The notes: generated from the letters alone by a model not told the origin. Counted from the first letter of the stretch, positions 10,428 through 19,988 are shown. The stretch: DNA of 64,000 nt from Microvirga sp. 3-52 (GCF_018383585.1 NZ_JAHAMK010000012.1:1-64000); one strand, 5' to 3'. Program-made: numbers and translations.

Positions 10428-10646
10428 TTACGAGCTTGTCGAATCCGTCGCGTCTTGATCACCGACGTCCGGCAAGGCTCCCGTGCCGGGTGTCGAATCC
10501 GGATTCGTCAGCGATGGCTTGCTGTGCGGGCCCGCTGCGGGCTGCTTGTCAGAGGAGCCCTGCTTGTCGCCCTGCGGATCGAGGCGCTTGGATTCGACGT
10601 CGCTCTTCGTGTCGTCGGTGTGGTTGCCGTAGCCTGCATTGCCCAT
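10428..10646 (-). CDS. 72-aa hydrophilic disordered protein
   Basis: Starts MGNAGYGNHTDDTKSD and is rich in Asp, Ser, Gly, Pro, Lys and Gln throughout, without hydrophobic segments. AGGAG lies 7 nt before the ATG. It ends 5 nt before the next gene's first ATG, suggesting one transcript. Unknown function; it resembles its neighbours in composition rather than in alignable sequence. Confidence 0.65.
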   Translation of the reverse strand: MGNAGYGNHTDDTKSDVESKRLDPQGDKQGSSDKQPAAGPHSKPSLTNPDSTPGTGALPDVGDQDATDSTSS

Positions 10647-10659
10647 GGGGTTGCTCCTG

Positions 10660-11022
10660 TCAGCCTTCGTCTTTGTCCTTGCCGTTGACCGCCGTCATGC
10701 GCTCGATGGCTTCTGCCGTTGCATCCTTGTCATCGGGCGACAGGCTGGCATCGTTCAGGTGCTTGGTGGTCTCGGGCGTTTCGGCGGCGGTGAGCTCGTC
10801 ATGACCGTCCATGCCGGCCTGGCTGGTCTGGCCGGTCTGTCCCTGGCGGTAGCTGTAGGCCTCGCCGCCGGGCTCGCTCCACACGCGCCGCAGGGTGGCG
10901 TTGCCCTCGACGCCGCCGTCCCGGTTCGGATCGACCGGGCTGTCGACGCCGCCGCGCTGCTCATTGCGGATCTGATCCGCCGTTTGATCCTTCAATGAAT
11001 GGGGCGCTTTGCGTTCCGCCAT
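10660..11022 (-). CDS. 120-aa hydrophilic protein of unknown function
   Basis: Chosen start MAERKAPHSL has AAGGAG about 7 nt upstream; the longer frame from 11115 adds an arginine/serine-rich stretch without support. The protein is charged and polar with few hydrophobics. The middle contains GGEAYSYRQGQTGQTSQAGMDGHDE, and the C-terminal third (LSPDDKDATAEAIERMTAVNG) could form a helix. It is the first gene of the four-gene run, and 13 nt separate its stop from the next start. No family recognised. Confidence 0.68.
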   Translation of the reverse strand: MAERKAPHSLKDQTADQIRNEQRGGVDSPVDPNRDGGVEGNATLRRVWSEPGGEAYSYRQGQTGQTSQAGMDGHDELTAAETPETTKHLNDASLSPDDKDATAEAIERMTAVNGKDKDEG

Positions 11023-11112
11023 GATGAACTCCTTGAAACATCGCGAAATCCGTATGTTGCAGGAAGAACCCGGCGAACGCGGCGAAGTTCTGGCTACGCT
11101 TGGGGGTGAGCG

Positions 11113-11142
11113 CAAACAAAAGGGGCGGCCGTGAAGCCGCCC
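11113..11142 (-). terminator. cysK operon terminator
   Basis: On the minus strand a GGGCGGC / GCCGCCC stem (11123-11129, 11136-11142) is followed by CCTTTTGTTT. It lies about 25 nt past the cysK stop. Confidence 0.8.
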
Positions 11143-11166
11143 TGGTTCATGTGTGTGCGGAGAAGG

Positions 11167-12147
11167 TCAGAGACCTTCGAACAAAGCGCTTGAGATGTAG
11201 CGCTCGGCAAAGGAGGGCGCGACGGTGATGATGCGCTTGCCCTTGAACTCGGGACGCGAGGCAACCTCGAGTGCCGCCGCCACATTTGCGCCGGTCGAGA
11301 TGCCGCCGGGGATGCCTTCGAGTTTCGCGAGCCGGCGCGCCGTGTCGAACGCCGTCTGGTTGCCCACCGTCACCACGTCGTCGATGAGCGAGCGATCGAG
11401 CACATCAGGCACGAAGCCGGCGCCGATCCCCTGAATCTTGTGCGGGCCGGGCTGACCGCCGGAGAGCACCGGGGAATCCTCCGGCTCCACGGCGATCACC
11501 TTCATGTTCGGCAGGCGTGGCTTGATCACCTGGGCGACGCCCGTGATCGTGCCCCCGGTGCCGACGCCGGCCACGAAGGCATCGAACTGGCCATTGGTGT
11601 CGTTCCAGATCTCCTCCGCCGTCGTCCTGCGGTGGATCTCCGGGTTTGCCGGGTTCTTGAATTGCTGCGGGATGACCGATCCCGGGATTTCCCTGAGCAG
11701 TTCCTCGGCACGGGCGATCGCACCCTTCATGCCCTGCGGGCCGGGGGTGAGCTCCAGTTCCGCCCCGAGATAGGCCAGCATCTTGCGGCGCTCGACGGAC
11801 ATGGTCTCGGGCATCACCAGGATCAAGCGGTAGCCGCGCGCTGCCGCCACGAAGGCGAGAGCGATGCCGGTGTTGCCGGAGGTCGGCTCGATCAGGGTCG
11901 CGCCGGGTTTGATCCTTCCGGCGGCCTCCATGGCCTCGATCATGCTGACGCCGATGCGGTCCTTCACGCTCGAAATCGGGTTGAAGAATTCGAGTTTGAC
12001 GAGGATCTCGGCATCGATCCCGCGTTCCTTGGGCAGCCGGTTCAGGCGCACGAGCGGGGTGTTGCCGATGGTTTCGGTAATTGAGCCGTAGATGCGGCCG
12101 CGCCCGGGCTTGGCGTCGGAGCCCGGCAAATTGGCAGTGTCAGCCAT
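11167..12147 (-). CDS. cysK: Cysteine synthase A (O-acetylserine sulfhydrylase)
   Basis: 326 residues. This PLP enzyme makes cysteine from O-acetylserine and sulfide. Lys62 in SSVKDR is the Schiff-base lysine, TSGNTG (about 89-94) is the substrate/phosphate loop, and VGTGGTITG (about 194-202) binds the PLP phosphate. C-terminal [12 protein letters not shown] and [12 protein letters not shown] fit CysK/CysM. It is last in a leftward run and directly downstream of an Rrf2 regulator gene, an arrangement suggesting cysteine- or Fe-S-linked control. GGAGAAACTG precedes the ATG. Confidence 0.95.
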   Translation of the reverse strand: MADTANLPGSDAKPGRGRIYGSITETIGNTPLVRLNRLPKERGIDAEILVKLEFFNPISSVKDRIGVSMIEAMEAAGRIKPGATLIEPTSGNTGIALAFVAAARGYRLILVMPETMSVERRKMLAYLGAELELTPGPQGMKGAIARAEELLREIPGSVIPQQFKNPANPEIHRRTTAEEIWNDTNGQFDAFVAGVGTGGTITGVAQVIKPRLPNMKVIAVEPEDSPVLSGGQPGPHKIQGIGAGFVPDVLDRSLIDDVVTVGNQTAFDTARRLAKLEGIPGGISTGANVAAALEVASRPEFKGKRIITVAPSFAERYISSALFEGL

Positions 12148-12200
12148 CAGTTTCTCCTTCCGGTCGGCGAAACTTAACCTTTCCCGTACGGAGTGTCGAT

Positions 12201-12231
12201 ATTCACCTCAATTCACATATCATATGGTGAA
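12201..12231 (-). promoter_or_regulatory. Possible Rrf2 operator upstream of cysK
   Basis: Two ATTCAC direct repeats (12201-12206, 12211-12216) and an imperfect palindrome TTCAC-N10-GTGAA (12212-12231, inner CATAT-C-ATATG) sit across the rrf2 stop codon, 54-84 nt before the cysK ATG. The region is AT-rich compared with its surroundings. Binding by the adjacent Rrf2 protein is inference. Confidence 0.4.
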
Positions 12232-12669
12232 ATCAACGGTGGGCGCTGTCCCGACAGCTGCTTCAGCCTGCGCTTTCTGACACAGGTCCTCCACCGTCAC
12301 CTTGTCGAGTTCAGCCAGGAACGCCTCGGTTCCGCGCTGAACCAGGGGCGAGACGACGGCCTCGGCGAGGCGCGATTCCGGCATCGGCGAGGAGCCGTCC
12401 TCCTCCAGGGCCGACATGGCGATGCGCACGATGTCCCCTGCGGTGATCCGACGCCGCTCGCGGGCCAGTTCGTAGCCGCCGCGGGGACCGCGCACACCCT
12501 TCAGGATGCCTTGGCGGACCAGGGCTTGCAGGACCGGCTCCAGATAGCGCGGGGGCAGGTTGTGCCGGGCAGCGAGTGCCTTGGCCGAAACCGGCATGGG
12601 CCGGGCATGAAGCGCGATGTCGGTGACGGCAGCGATGGCGAGAAGCGAGCGGCGCGAGAGAAAATTCAT
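12220..12669 (-). CDS. Rrf2-family transcriptional regulator
   Basis: 149 residues with the Rrf2 winged helix: helix-turn-helix about 28-56 (AKALAARHNLPPRYLEPVLQAL) and the typical wing GVRGPRGGYELAR (58-70). Only one cysteine (Cys130) is present, so the three-Cys Fe-S sensor of IscR/NsrR/RirA is missing; it is closer to CymR-like members that respond to cysteine metabolism. It lies between dut and cysK on the same strand, 72 nt before cysK, and is probably its regulator. The effector is unknown. Confidence 0.85.
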   Translation of the reverse strand: MNFLSRRSLLAIAAVTDIALHARPMPVSAKALAARHNLPPRYLEPVLQALVRQGILKGVRGPRGGYELARERRRITAGDIVRIAMSALEEDGSSPMPESRLAEAVVSPLVQRGTEAFLAELDKVTVEDLCQKAQAEAAVGTAPTVDFTI

Positions 12670-12681
12670 GCGAGTGCTCCC

Positions 12682-13137
12682 CTACCCCAGCCCAGTCGAT
12701 CCGAAACCGCCCGCAGCGCGGCCGGTCTCGTCGACCTGCTCCACCTCGATCGGTTCTACCACGGTTACAGGCGCAATCACCATTTGGGCGATGCGCATGC
12801 CGCGGACGATGGTGAAGGGTTCGGACCCGAGATTGACGAGAAGCACCTGCACCTCGCCGCGGTAATCTGCATCGATGGTGCCCGGCGCATTGAGCACGGT
12901 CACGCCATGCTTGAAGGCCAGCCCGGAGCGGGGCCGTACCTGCGCCTCGAAGCCGGATTCGAGTTGAAGCACGAGGCCGGTGGGAACGAGAATCCGCTGC
13001 ATCGGCTGCAGGACGATCGGTGCATCGGCCGGATTGGCCGCGACGAGGTCCATCCCTGCCGCTCCACCCGTCTCGTAGCGCGGCAAGGGCAGATCGGCGG
13101 CATGAGCGAGACGCTGGACGCGCAGGCGACGGCTCAT
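12682..13137 (-). CDS. dut: Deoxyuridine triphosphatase (dUTPase)
   Basis: 151 residues, standard for the trimeric enzyme that hydrolyses dUTP to dUMP and pyrophosphate. All five motifs are visible: AGMDL (27-31), RPRSGLA (68-74), [13 protein letters not shown] (83-95, with the catalytic Asp), RIAQMV (115-120) and the C-terminal Gly-rich [10 protein letters not shown] (140-149). The start overlaps the coaBC stop as ATGA. The rrf2 gene starts 12 nt downstream. Confidence 0.96.
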   Translation of the reverse strand: MSRRLRVQRLAHAADLPLPRYETGGAAGMDLVAANPADAPIVLQPMQRILVPTGLVLQLESGFEAQVRPRSGLAFKHGVTVLNAPGTIDADYRGEVQVLLVNLGSEPFTIVRGMRIAQMVIAPVTVVEPIEVEQVDETGRAAGGFGSTGLG

Positions 13138-14348
13138 GTCCCTGCGCCTTCCGCCATGGTGCCCAAGCGTTCGATGAGCTTTTTCGCCACGTCGGCTTTC
13201 GACAGGGTCGGCCAGGTCTCCACGTCCGAGGCGGTGACGAGATGCACGGTGTTGCTGTCACCGCCCATGACACCGCCTGCGGTGGAGACGTCGTTGGCGA
13301 CGATGAGATCGCAGCCCTTCTTCGCGAGCTTCTGCTTGGCGTGCGCGATCACATGCTCGGTTTCGGCCGCGAAACCCACCATGAGCGGCGGACGGTTCTC
13401 TGTACGATGCGCGATGGTGGCGAGAATGTCGGGGTTTTCAGTGAGCGACAGGTTCGGTAGCGCACCGTCCTTCTTCTTGATCTTCTGCTCACCGGCATTC
13501 GCCACGCGCCAATCGGCGACGGCTGCCGCAAAGACCCCGATATCGGCCGGCAAGGCCTTTTCGACGGCCTGCAGCATTTCGCGGGCGCTTTCCACATGCA
13601 CCGTGGTCACACCTGCAGGATCGGGCAGCGTCACGGGGCCGGAGATCAACGTCACGCGTGCGCCTGCTTCGACAGCGGCTTTCGCAATCGCATGGCCTTG
13701 CTTTCCGGAGGAGCGGTTGGCGATGTAGCGCACCGGATCGATGGGTTCGTGCGTCGGACCGGAGGTGACGATCACATGCTTCCCGGCAAGCGGTCCCGAC
13801 GGCGCGAGCAGACGCTCGATGGCCGCCGCGATTTCCAGGGGCTCAGCCATGCGGCCGGGACCGAACTCGGCTTCCGCCATGGCGCCGTCATTGGGTCCGA
13901 CCACATGAACGCCATCGGCTTGAAGCATTTTCAGATTGCGCTGCGTTGCCGGATGCAGCCACATGTGCACGTTCATGGCCGGTGCGATCAGGATCGACAG
14001 TGTGGTGGCGAGCAGCACCGTGGAGGCGAGATCGTCCGCATGACCGCCCGCCATCTTCGCCATCAGGTTGGCGGTGGCCGGTGCAACGATCACAAGGTCC
14101 GCATCGCGGGCGAGGCGGATATGGCCGATATCGGCCTCGTCCTCACGGTCGAAGAGATCCGTATGCGAGCGCTGCCCCGTAAGCGCGGACGCGGCGAGCG
14201 GCGTGACGAATGCTTGAGCGCCGGCCGTCAGGACACAGCGGACGGAGGCGCCGCGCTCGCGCAGGCGGCGGATGAGGTCGAGCGACTTGTAGGCCGCGAT
14301 GCCGCCCCCGATCACGAGAAGGATGCGTTTGCCTGAAAGCGCCGTCAT
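13134..14348 (-). CDS. coaBC: Bifunctional PPC synthetase/decarboxylase CoaBC (Dfp)
   Basis: 404 residues. It converts 4'-phosphopantothenate and cysteine to 4'-phosphopantetheine in CoA synthesis. The N-terminal flavoprotein decarboxylase has GGGIAAYKS (14-22) and PAMNVHMW; the C-terminal synthetase starts near [14 protein letters not shown] and has the NRSSGKQG nucleotide-binding loop. The start overlaps the upstream DUF4406-like gene by ATGA and the stop overlaps dut by ATGA, so the three are translationally coupled. Confidence 0.96.
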   Translation of the reverse strand: MTALSGKRILLVIGGGIAAYKSLDLIRRLRERGASVRCVLTAGAQAFVTPLAASALTGQRSHTDLFDREDEADIGHIRLARDADLVIVAPATANLMAKMAGGHADDLASTVLLATTLSILIAPAMNVHMWLHPATQRNLKMLQADGVHVVGPNDGAMAEAEFGPGRMAEPLEIAAAIERLLAPSGPLAGKHVIVTSGPTHEPIDPVRYIANRSSGKQGHAIAKAAVEAGARVTLISGPVTLPDPAGVTTVHVESAREMLQAVEKALPADIGVFAAAVADWRVANAGEQKIKKKDGALPNLSLTENPDILATIAHRTENRPPLMVGFAAETEHVIAHAKQKLAKKGCDLIVANDVSTAGGVMGGDSNTVHLVTASDVETWPTLSKADVAKKLIERLGTMAEGAGT

Positions 14349-14695
14349 GACTCACTATCCGCGTTGGGAATGTCGCTCAAGGATGAATAGACAGGGCGCC
14401 CCGAGGCCCTGAAAGCCTCAACCTCGATATCCGCTCCCCGCGATTCCCCGCCAATCCGCAAGCATGCATCGCATCGGTCCAGAAGCGCCAGTGACAAAGG
14501 CAGTCTAATCTCATGGGAGGCATCATCCAATCCCGCCACCTCGATCATCGGCAGAGCCATATTGGCGCCGATGACAGGGATATGTCCCCGCTTGAACAGA
14601 TCCAAAGCCGCCTCATTCAGAACGCGCAAGTTGGCGGCACGCTGGCTGCGGTTCGAACCGCCTGTCGCATAAGGGCCGCAGATCCAGATCCACAT
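14345..14695 (-). CDS. DUF4406-like / nucleoside deoxyribosyltransferase-like protein
   Basis: 116 residues from MWIWICGPYATGG; GGAG lies before this ATG, while the longer frame to 14830 would run into ubiB. The N-terminal strand plus GPYATGG, then NLRVLNEAALDLFKRGHIPVIGANMALPM, resembles the DUF4406/nucleoside 2-deoxyribosyltransferase fold. A later RCDACLRIGGESRGADIEVEAFRASG matches the D-x-G-x-x-x-E region of that fold. It is wedged between ubiB (13-bp gap) and coaBC (4-bp overlap). The activity is not established; nucleotide salvage or cleanup would fit dut nearby. Confidence 0.72.
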   Translation of the reverse strand: MWIWICGPYATGGSNRSQRAANLRVLNEAALDLFKRGHIPVIGANMALPMIEVAGLDDASHEIRLPLSLALLDRCDACLRIGGESRGADIEVEAFRASGRPVYSSLSDIPNADSES

Positions 14696-14708
14696 GGGGC
14701 ACTCCGCT

Positions 14709-16274
14709 TTATGAGGCGACCAGGATTGCGAGAAGGGCGGCGATAATCCACAAGGCCGCCACGCCCCAGCGGTTGCCGCGGGCCTCGGCGCGCCCGATCG
14801 CCGCGACACTGTCCTGATCGAGCGCCACACCCTTGGCCGTCACATCCTCGAGCTGGCTGAGCACCCGTTCGGCCCGAAGCGCCAGCTCGGGAAGATCGCC
14901 GATGACGCCTGCGAGCGTCCACAGCCCCTTGCCTGCCTGCTCGACCCGGCCGAGAGGGCCAAGATTGCGCTCGATCCAGTCACGCACCACAGGCTCGGAG
15001 GTGGTCCACATGTCGAGTTTCGGATCGAGATTGCGGGCCACACCCTCGACCACGACCATGGTCTTCTGCAGCATGACGAGTTCGATGCGGGTCGCCATGT
15101 CGAAGAGCGCCGTAATCTCGAAGAGAAGCGTCAGGAGCTTCGCCATCGAAATCTCATCCGCCCGCCGGTCGTGGATAGGCTCGCCGATGGCGCGAATGGC
15201 CTGGGCGAAGTCCTCCACCGAATGATGCGGCGGCACGTAACCGGCCTCGAAATGCACCTGTGCCACACGCAGGTAATCGCGGCGGATGAAGCCCAAGAGG
15301 ATCTCGGCCAGGAAGCGCCGCTCCTTCATCCCGAGCCGGCCCATGATGCCGAAATCCACCGCAACGAGACGGCCCTGTGCATCCACGAACAGATTGCCGG
15401 GATGCATGTCGGCGTGAAAATAGCCGTCACGGATGGCATGGCGCAGGAAGGACTGAATCACCGTGCGTCCCAGAGCCACCCGGTCGAGACCGGCCGCTTC
15501 GATCCCCGCCAGATCGTTGAGGCGGATGCCATCGATCCACGTGGTGGTGAGCACGTCCCGGGCGGTGAGATCCCATTCCGGCTTCGGCACCCGGAAATCC
15601 GGATCGTCCTTCGTGTTCTCCGCCAGTTCGGAGACGGCGGCGGCTTCCAGTCGCAGATCCATCTCGACGGAGACGGAGCGGGCAAGCGCTTCCACGATCT
15701 CCAGCGGCTTGAGGCGGCGAGCATCGGGCACCACGCGCTCGAACAGGCGGGCCGCGGCGCGCATGGCCTGGAGATCGCGGGCGAAGCCCTCGCGCACGCC
15801 CGGCCGCACCACCTTCACGGCGACAGTCTCCTCGCCGTCTGCCGTGGGGATGCGGGCCTTGTGGACCTGCGCGATGGAGGCGGCGGCAATCGGCTCGCTG
15901 AATTCCAGAAACAGCTCGTTGATAGGACGGCCGAGCGCAATCTCGACCATGCGCACCGCTTCCGCACGAGGGAAGGGCGGCATGCGATCCTGCAGACGTT
16001 CCAGGTCGCGGGCGGCCGCCGCGCCGACGATGTCGGGGCGGGTCGCCAGGAACTGGCCGAACTTCACGTAGGAAGGCCCAAGCCGCGTCAGCGCCTTGGA
16101 GAGCCGCGTCGCGCCGTCGCCCGCCTGTGGTCGCTCGATGAGGCGTGCCATGCGCAAGCCGAAGCGGGCGGAAGGCGGCAGGGCGCTCGGATCGACGAGT
16201 GCGAGCGCACCTTCGCGGGCCAGAACGAAGCCGGCGCGCAGATTGCGGGCGAGATGAACGAGGCTGCCGATCAC
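14709..16274 (-). CDS. ubiB: UbiB, ABC1-type atypical kinase for ubiquinone synthesis
   Basis: 521 residues. It has the protein-kinase-like fold of UbiB/COQ8, needed for assembly of the ubiquinone pathway. KFGQ (71-74) is the family's signature in place of a normal Gly-rich loop. Other landmarks are TVAVKVVRPG (ATP lysine), MHPGNLFVD and VDFG (metal-binding Asp). A hydrophobic C-terminal tail (WGVAALWIIAALLAILVAS) anchors it to the membrane. It starts 3 nt after ubiE. Confidence 0.95.
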   Translation of the reverse strand: MIGSLVHLARNLRAGFVLAREGALALVDPSALPPSARFGLRMARLIERPQAGDGATRLSKALTRLGPSYVKFGQFLATRPDIVGAAAARDLERLQDRMPPFPRAEAVRMVEIALGRPINELFLEFSEPIAAASIAQVHKARIPTADGEETVAVKVVRPGVREGFARDLQAMRAAARLFERVVPDARRLKPLEIVEALARSVSVEMDLRLEAAAVSELAENTKDDPDFRVPKPEWDLTARDVLTTTWIDGIRLNDLAGIEAAGLDRVALGRTVIQSFLRHAIRDGYFHADMHPGNLFVDAQGRLVAVDFGIMGRLGMKERRFLAEILLGFIRRDYLRVAQVHFEAGYVPPHHSVEDFAQAIRAIGEPIHDRRADEISMAKLLTLLFEITALFDMATRIELVMLQKTMVVVEGVARNLDPKLDMWTTSEPVVRDWIERNLGPLGRVEQAGKGLWTLAGVIGDLPELALRAERVLSQLEDVTAKGVALDQDSVAAIGRAEARGNRWGVAALWIIAALLAILVAS

Positions 16275-16277
16275 GTG

Positions 16278-17027
16278 TCAGATCTTCCAGCCGGAATGAA
16301 TGGCGACGACGCCCGCCGTCAGCGTCCGGTGCGTCACGCGCTTGAAGCCCGCGTCCTCGATCATGCGCGCGAAGGCGGCCGGCGGCGGGAAGCGACGGAT
16401 CGATTCCACCAGATACTGATAGGATTCCGCATCGCCCGTCACCAGGCCCCCGATCCTGGGAATGACGTTGAACGAATAGGCATCGTAGATCTTGTCGAGA
16501 ACCGGTACGTCGACCTTCGAGAACTCGAGGCACAGGAAGCGTCCGCCGGGTTTCAGCACCCGATGCGCCTCGCGAAGCGCCGCATCGATGCGCGGCACGT
16601 TCCGGATCCCGAAGGCGATTGTATAGGCGTCGTAGGTTTTGGACTCGAGGGGCAGTTCCTCCGCATTGGCCTCGACGAAGTCGATGCGTCCTTCATAGCG
16701 GTGACCGGCCCGTTCGGCGCCGACTTTGAGCATCTCGCCGTTGATGTCGAGCACGGTCATGCGGGTCTGCGGACCGCTCTCGTCCAGAATGCGGAAGGCG
16801 ATGTCGCCGGTACCGCCTGCCACGTCGAGATGACGGAACGGCCGGTCGCGGGGTGGACGCAGGGTCGAGACAAGGGTGTCCTTCCAGAGGCGGTGGAGCC
16901 CGGCCGACATGAGGTCGTTCATCAGGTCGTAGCGGCTCGCCACCGAGCGGAAGACCTCATTGACCTTGCCCTGCTTCTCGCCGAGCGGCACGGACTGGAA
17001 CCCGAAATGGGTGTTCTCGTCGGTCAT
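16278..17027 (-). CDS. ubiE: Ubiquinone/menaquinone C-methyltransferase UbiE
   Basis: 249 residues from [10 protein letters not shown]; a GTG at 17051 would add 8 residues. It performs SAM-dependent C-methylation of the quinone ring. It shows the early [18 protein letters not shown] family motif, SAM motif [19 protein letters not shown] and the C-terminal [16 protein letters not shown] ending (here [12 protein letters not shown]). It is the first gene of the leftward run ubiE-ubiB-DUF4406-coaBC-dut-rrf2-cysK, and divergent from mutM. Confidence 0.95.
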   Translation of the reverse strand: MTDENTHFGFQSVPLGEKQGKVNEVFRSVASRYDLMNDLMSAGLHRLWKDTLVSTLRPPRDRPFRHLDVAGGTGDIAFRILDESGPQTRMTVLDINGEMLKVGAERAGHRYEGRIDFVEANAEELPLESKTYDAYTIAFGIRNVPRIDAALREAHRVLKPGGRFLCLEFSKVDVPVLDKIYDAYSFNVIPRIGGLVTGDAESYQYLVESIRRFPPPAAFARMIEDAGFKRVTHRTLTAGVVAIHSGWKI

Positions 17028-17053
17028 GATCTGCACCAAACCTCTCGTCACCT

Positions 17054-17167
17054 AGAGCATCGGACCCACAAGTGGATTGCACTTTTGGGTTCCATCCGAT
17101 GCCCCACCCTTCGAAGCGCGCATCGTTGGCGCGGAAAACCGGATCCACTTTTCCGCACGATGCACTA
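17054..17167. repeat. Double palindromic repeat, CATCGGACCC / TCCACTTT family
   Basis: Positions 17054-17102 are an imperfect copy of the 1871 palindrome (AGAGCATCGGACCCA...CCATCCGATGC around AAGTGGA-TTGCACTTTT). Positions 17117-17167 are a second unit containing GGATCCACTTTTCCGCA and GATGCACTAG. It separates divergent ubiE and mutM, so it occupies their shared promoter region. Confidence 0.65.
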
Positions 17168-17238
17168 GTGTGGCGATCCATAGCGGAAGCGGGACCGGAT
17201 GGCTATGTAAGAGGTCTCAAGAAGCCGAGAGATGGTTG

Positions 17239-18132
17239 ATGCCCGAACTGCCCGAAGTCGAAACCGTGCGCCGCGGCCTTGAGCCCGCCATGGTCGGCGC
17301 CCGCTTCACCAAAGTGGCCCAGCGCCGGCCCGACCTGCGCTTCCCCTTCCCCGAACGGTTCTCAGAGCGCCTGGAAGGCCAGGAGATCAAGGCTTTGGGC
17401 CGAAGAGCCAAGTATCTCCTCGCCGACCTCGCCTCCGGGGAGGTGCTGGTGATGCATCTCGGGATGTCAGGGCGTTTCCTGGTGACCCAAGGCGGCACCA
17501 CCCGCATGCCGGGAGAGTTCCACCACGAGCATGGGGGCCTGGGCACCCACGACCACGTGGTGTTCCAGCTCTCCAACGGGGCCACGGTCACTTATAATGA
17601 CACCCGCCGCTTCGGCTTCATGGATCTGGTGCCCAGGTCCGAGATCGAGGCGTCGAGGCACTTTGCCGGCATGGGCATCGAGCCCCTCGGCAACGAACTC
17701 TCAGGGGAGACCATCGCCCGGCTCTTCGAAGGCAAGCGCACTCCCCTGAAGGCCGCTCTCCTCGACCAGCGCCTGATCGCAGGCCTCGGCAACATCTATG
17801 TCTGCGAGGCCCTGTTCCGCACAGGCCTTCATCCGGAGGCACCGGCCGGCTCGCTCGTGACGAAGAAGGGAAAGCCAACTGAGAAGGCACACCTCTTGGC
17901 CGACATCATCCGGGACGTGCTCACCGAGGCCGTCGAGGCAGGCGGCTCGACCCTCCGCGACCACGCGCAGGTGGATGGATCCCTCGGCTATTTCCAGCAT
18001 TCCTTCCGGGTCTACGACCGCGAGGGAGAGCCCTGCGCGACCCCGGCCTGCCCCGGAACGGTGGCGCGGCTCGTGCAGTCCGGACGCTCCACCTTCTATT
18101 GCCCGGAATGCCAGAAGCGCTCCCGCGCCTGA
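17239..18132 (+). CDS. mutM: Formamidopyrimidine-DNA glycosylase
   Basis: 297 residues from [14 protein letters not shown], giving the catalytic Pro2 and Glu3 after Met removal; the 54 upstream in-frame residues run through the repeat and are rejected. It removes 8-oxoguanine and FapyG and nicks abasic sites. MHLGMSGRF and the helix-two-turn-helix [20 protein letters not shown] are present. A C-terminal zinc finger has Cys-x4-Cys and Cys-x2-Cys (CATPAC...CPEC). It heads a rightward group with an enoyl-CoA hydratase and a TSUP transporter. Confidence 0.96.
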   Translation: MPELPEVETVRRGLEPAMVGARFTKVAQRRPDLRFPFPERFSERLEGQEIKALGRRAKYLLADLASGEVLVMHLGMSGRFLVTQGGTTRMPGEFHHEHGGLGTHDHVVFQLSNGATVTYNDTRRFGFMDLVPRSEIEASRHFAGMGIEPLGNELSGETIARLFEGKRTPLKAALLDQRLIAGLGNIYVCEALFRTGLHPEAPAGSLVTKKGKPTEKAHLLADIIRDVLTEAVEAGGSTLRDHAQVDGSLGYFQHSFRVYDREGEPCATPACPGTVARLVQSGRSTFYCPECQKRSRA

Positions 18133-18245
18133 GACCACGATCCATCACTCTGCCCAAAGGCGAAGGGAAGGCTTCCCGATTTTCGCTTGCCGTGCCTGAA
18201 AGCCTCGCCTACCGGTGTCCCATCGAGCGATGAGGAGACGCCGGC

Positions 18246-19019
18246 ATGGCTTTTGAGACGATTCTCGTTGAGACCCGCGGCAAGGTCGGGTTGATCACCC
18301 TCAACCGACCCCAGGCCCTGAACGCCCTGAATTCGGCGCTGCTGAACGAGGTGAACCAAGCCCTCGATGCCTTCGAAGCGGACCCGAGCATCGGCTGCAT
18401 CGTCATCACCGGCTCGGAAAAGGCTTTTGCCGCCGGCGCCGACATCAAGGAGATGACGGAGCTTACCTATCCGCATACCTACATGGCCGATTTCTTCTCG
18501 GGCTGGGAGAAGGTGTCGGGCCGGCGCAAGCCGATGATCGCGGCGGTCGCGGGCTTTGCGCTCGGCGGCGGCTGCGAGTTCGCCATGATGTGCGACTTCA
18601 TCATTGCGGCCGACAACGCGAAGTTCGGCCAGCCGGAGATCAAGCTCGGCGTCATGCCGGGCATGGGCGGCACGCAGCGCCTGACCCGGCTCATCGGCAA
18701 GGCCAAGGCCATGGAAATGTGCCTGACCGGCCGCATGATGGGCGCCGAGGAGGCCGAGCGCTCCGGCCTCGCCGCCCGGGTCGTGCCGCTCGCGGATCTC
18801 ATGAGCGAGGTCATGAAGACGGCGGAGACCATCGCGTCCATGTCGCTTCCCATCGCCATGATGACGAAGGAAACCATCAACCGCGCGGACGAGGTTTCCC
18901 TCTCCGAGGGCATTCGCTTCGAGAGGCGCCTGTTCCACGCCATGTTCGCCACAGCCGACCAGAAGGAGGGCATGGCGGCCTTCGTTGGGAAGCGCGCGGC
19001 CGAGTTCAAGAACCAGTAA
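18246..19019 (+). CDS. Enoyl-CoA hydratase
   Basis: 257 residues, crotonase fold. It hydrates trans-2-enoyl-CoA in beta-oxidation-type pathways. The oxyanion-hole segments [11 protein letters not shown] and [14 protein letters not shown] and the second glutamate region [19 protein letters not shown] contain both catalytic glutamates. The length is typical for a monofunctional EchA/FadB1 type. GAGGAG lies about 8 nt before the ATG. The next gene starts 3 nt after its stop. Confidence 0.93.
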   Translation: MAFETILVETRGKVGLITLNRPQALNALNSALLNEVNQALDAFEADPSIGCIVITGSEKAFAAGADIKEMTELTYPHTYMADFFSGWEKVSGRRKPMIAAVAGFALGGGCEFAMMCDFIIAADNAKFGQPEIKLGVMPGMGGTQRLTRLIGKAKAMEMCLTGRMMGAEEAERSGLAARVVPLADLMSEVMKTAETIASMSLPIAMMTKETINRADEVSLSEGIRFERRLFHAMFATADQKEGMAAFVGKRAAEFKNQ

Positions 19020-19022
19020 GAC

Positions 19023-19814
19023 GTGATCGACATCGGCTTCGACATGATCGCGGCCCTCGCGGCCGTCTCCTTTCTTGCTGGCTTCGTGGATTCCATTGCC
19101 GGGGGCGGCGGGCTCCTGACCGTGCCCGCCCTCCTGCTCGCGGGCCTCGATCCGGCCCAGGCGATCGCTACGAACAAGGTGCAGGGCTCGGTTGCCGCCG
19201 CCTCCGCCACCTATACCTTCGGACGCAAGGGGCTGATCGAGTGGCGCAAGGCCTGGGGATTCACCCTGGTGGCTTTCTTCAGCAGCGTCGCGGAAGCGCT
19301 GTGTGTGCAGTTCCTGCCCCGCTCCGTGCTCGAAGTGCTGGTTCCGTTGCTGCTCATCGCGATGGCCCTCTACTTCGCCCTTTCGCGCAAGATGAACGAC
19401 GGGGATGCCCAGGCCCGGATGACGGCCCTGGCCTTCGGCCTCACGGCGCCGGTCGCCATCGGCTTCTATGACGGCATCTTCGGGCCCGGCGCGGGCTCCT
19501 TCTATATGCTCGCCTTCGTGACCCTCCTCGGCTACGGGGTGGTGAAGGCGACTGCCCATACCAAGCTTGTCAATTTCGCGAGCAATTTCGGCAGTCTCCT
19601 TCTCTATGCTTCTACCGGTGCGGTAGTCTGGCCGGTCGGGCTCGTCATGGCCGTGGCCTCCTTTATCGGGGCACAGGCCGGATCGCGGCTTGCCATGCAT
19701 CTGGGCTCCCGGATCATCCGCCCGCTCCTGGTTCTGGTGTCGAGCCTCATGGCACTCAGGCTCCTTCTCGACCCGGCCAATCCGTGGCGACAGGCCCTTC
19801 GGGCGCTTTTTTGA
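19023..19814 (+). CDS. TSUP/TauE-SafE-family membrane transporter
   Basis: 263 residues with about eight hydrophobic segments in two halves. It has the DUF81/TauE signatures FVDSIAGGGGLLTVPALLLAGLDP near the N-terminus and GFYDGIFGPGAGSF in the second half. The family exports sulfite, sulfoacetate or other organic anions; the substrate is not readable here. A GTG start 3 nt after the enoyl-CoA hydratase stop is chosen; an ATG 21 nt further is possible. Co-transcription with the hydratase is likely. Confidence 0.87.
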   Translation: MIDIGFDMIAALAAVSFLAGFVDSIAGGGGLLTVPALLLAGLDPAQAIATNKVQGSVAAASATYTFGRKGLIEWRKAWGFTLVAFFSSVAEALCVQFLPRSVLEVLVPLLLIAMALYFALSRKMNDGDAQARMTALAFGLTAPVAIGFYDGIFGPGAGSFYMLAFVTLLGYGVVKATAHTKLVNFASNFGSLLLYASTGAVVWPVGLVMAVASFIGAQAGSRLAMHLGSRIIRPLLVLVSSLMALRLLLDPANPWRQALRALF

Positions 19815-19988
19815 CGCGCAAAGGCCTGCGGACGTTGACGTTCGCAGCCTTCGCGTCTATAAGCCGCCTCACATGAGCCCGCGCGTCCCGCGGGCTCTTC
19901 GGTTTCCATGCAATCAACCGATCGCTGCCGGAGCTCTCGACGAGCTTGAGCTTGGCGCATCGGGATTTTTAAAGAACGAGGATGGGCC

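Noticed and set aside
15171-17168. 665-residue plus-strand frame
   Set aside because: Antisense to ubiB and ubiE, His/Arg/Gly-rich, no ribosome binding site.
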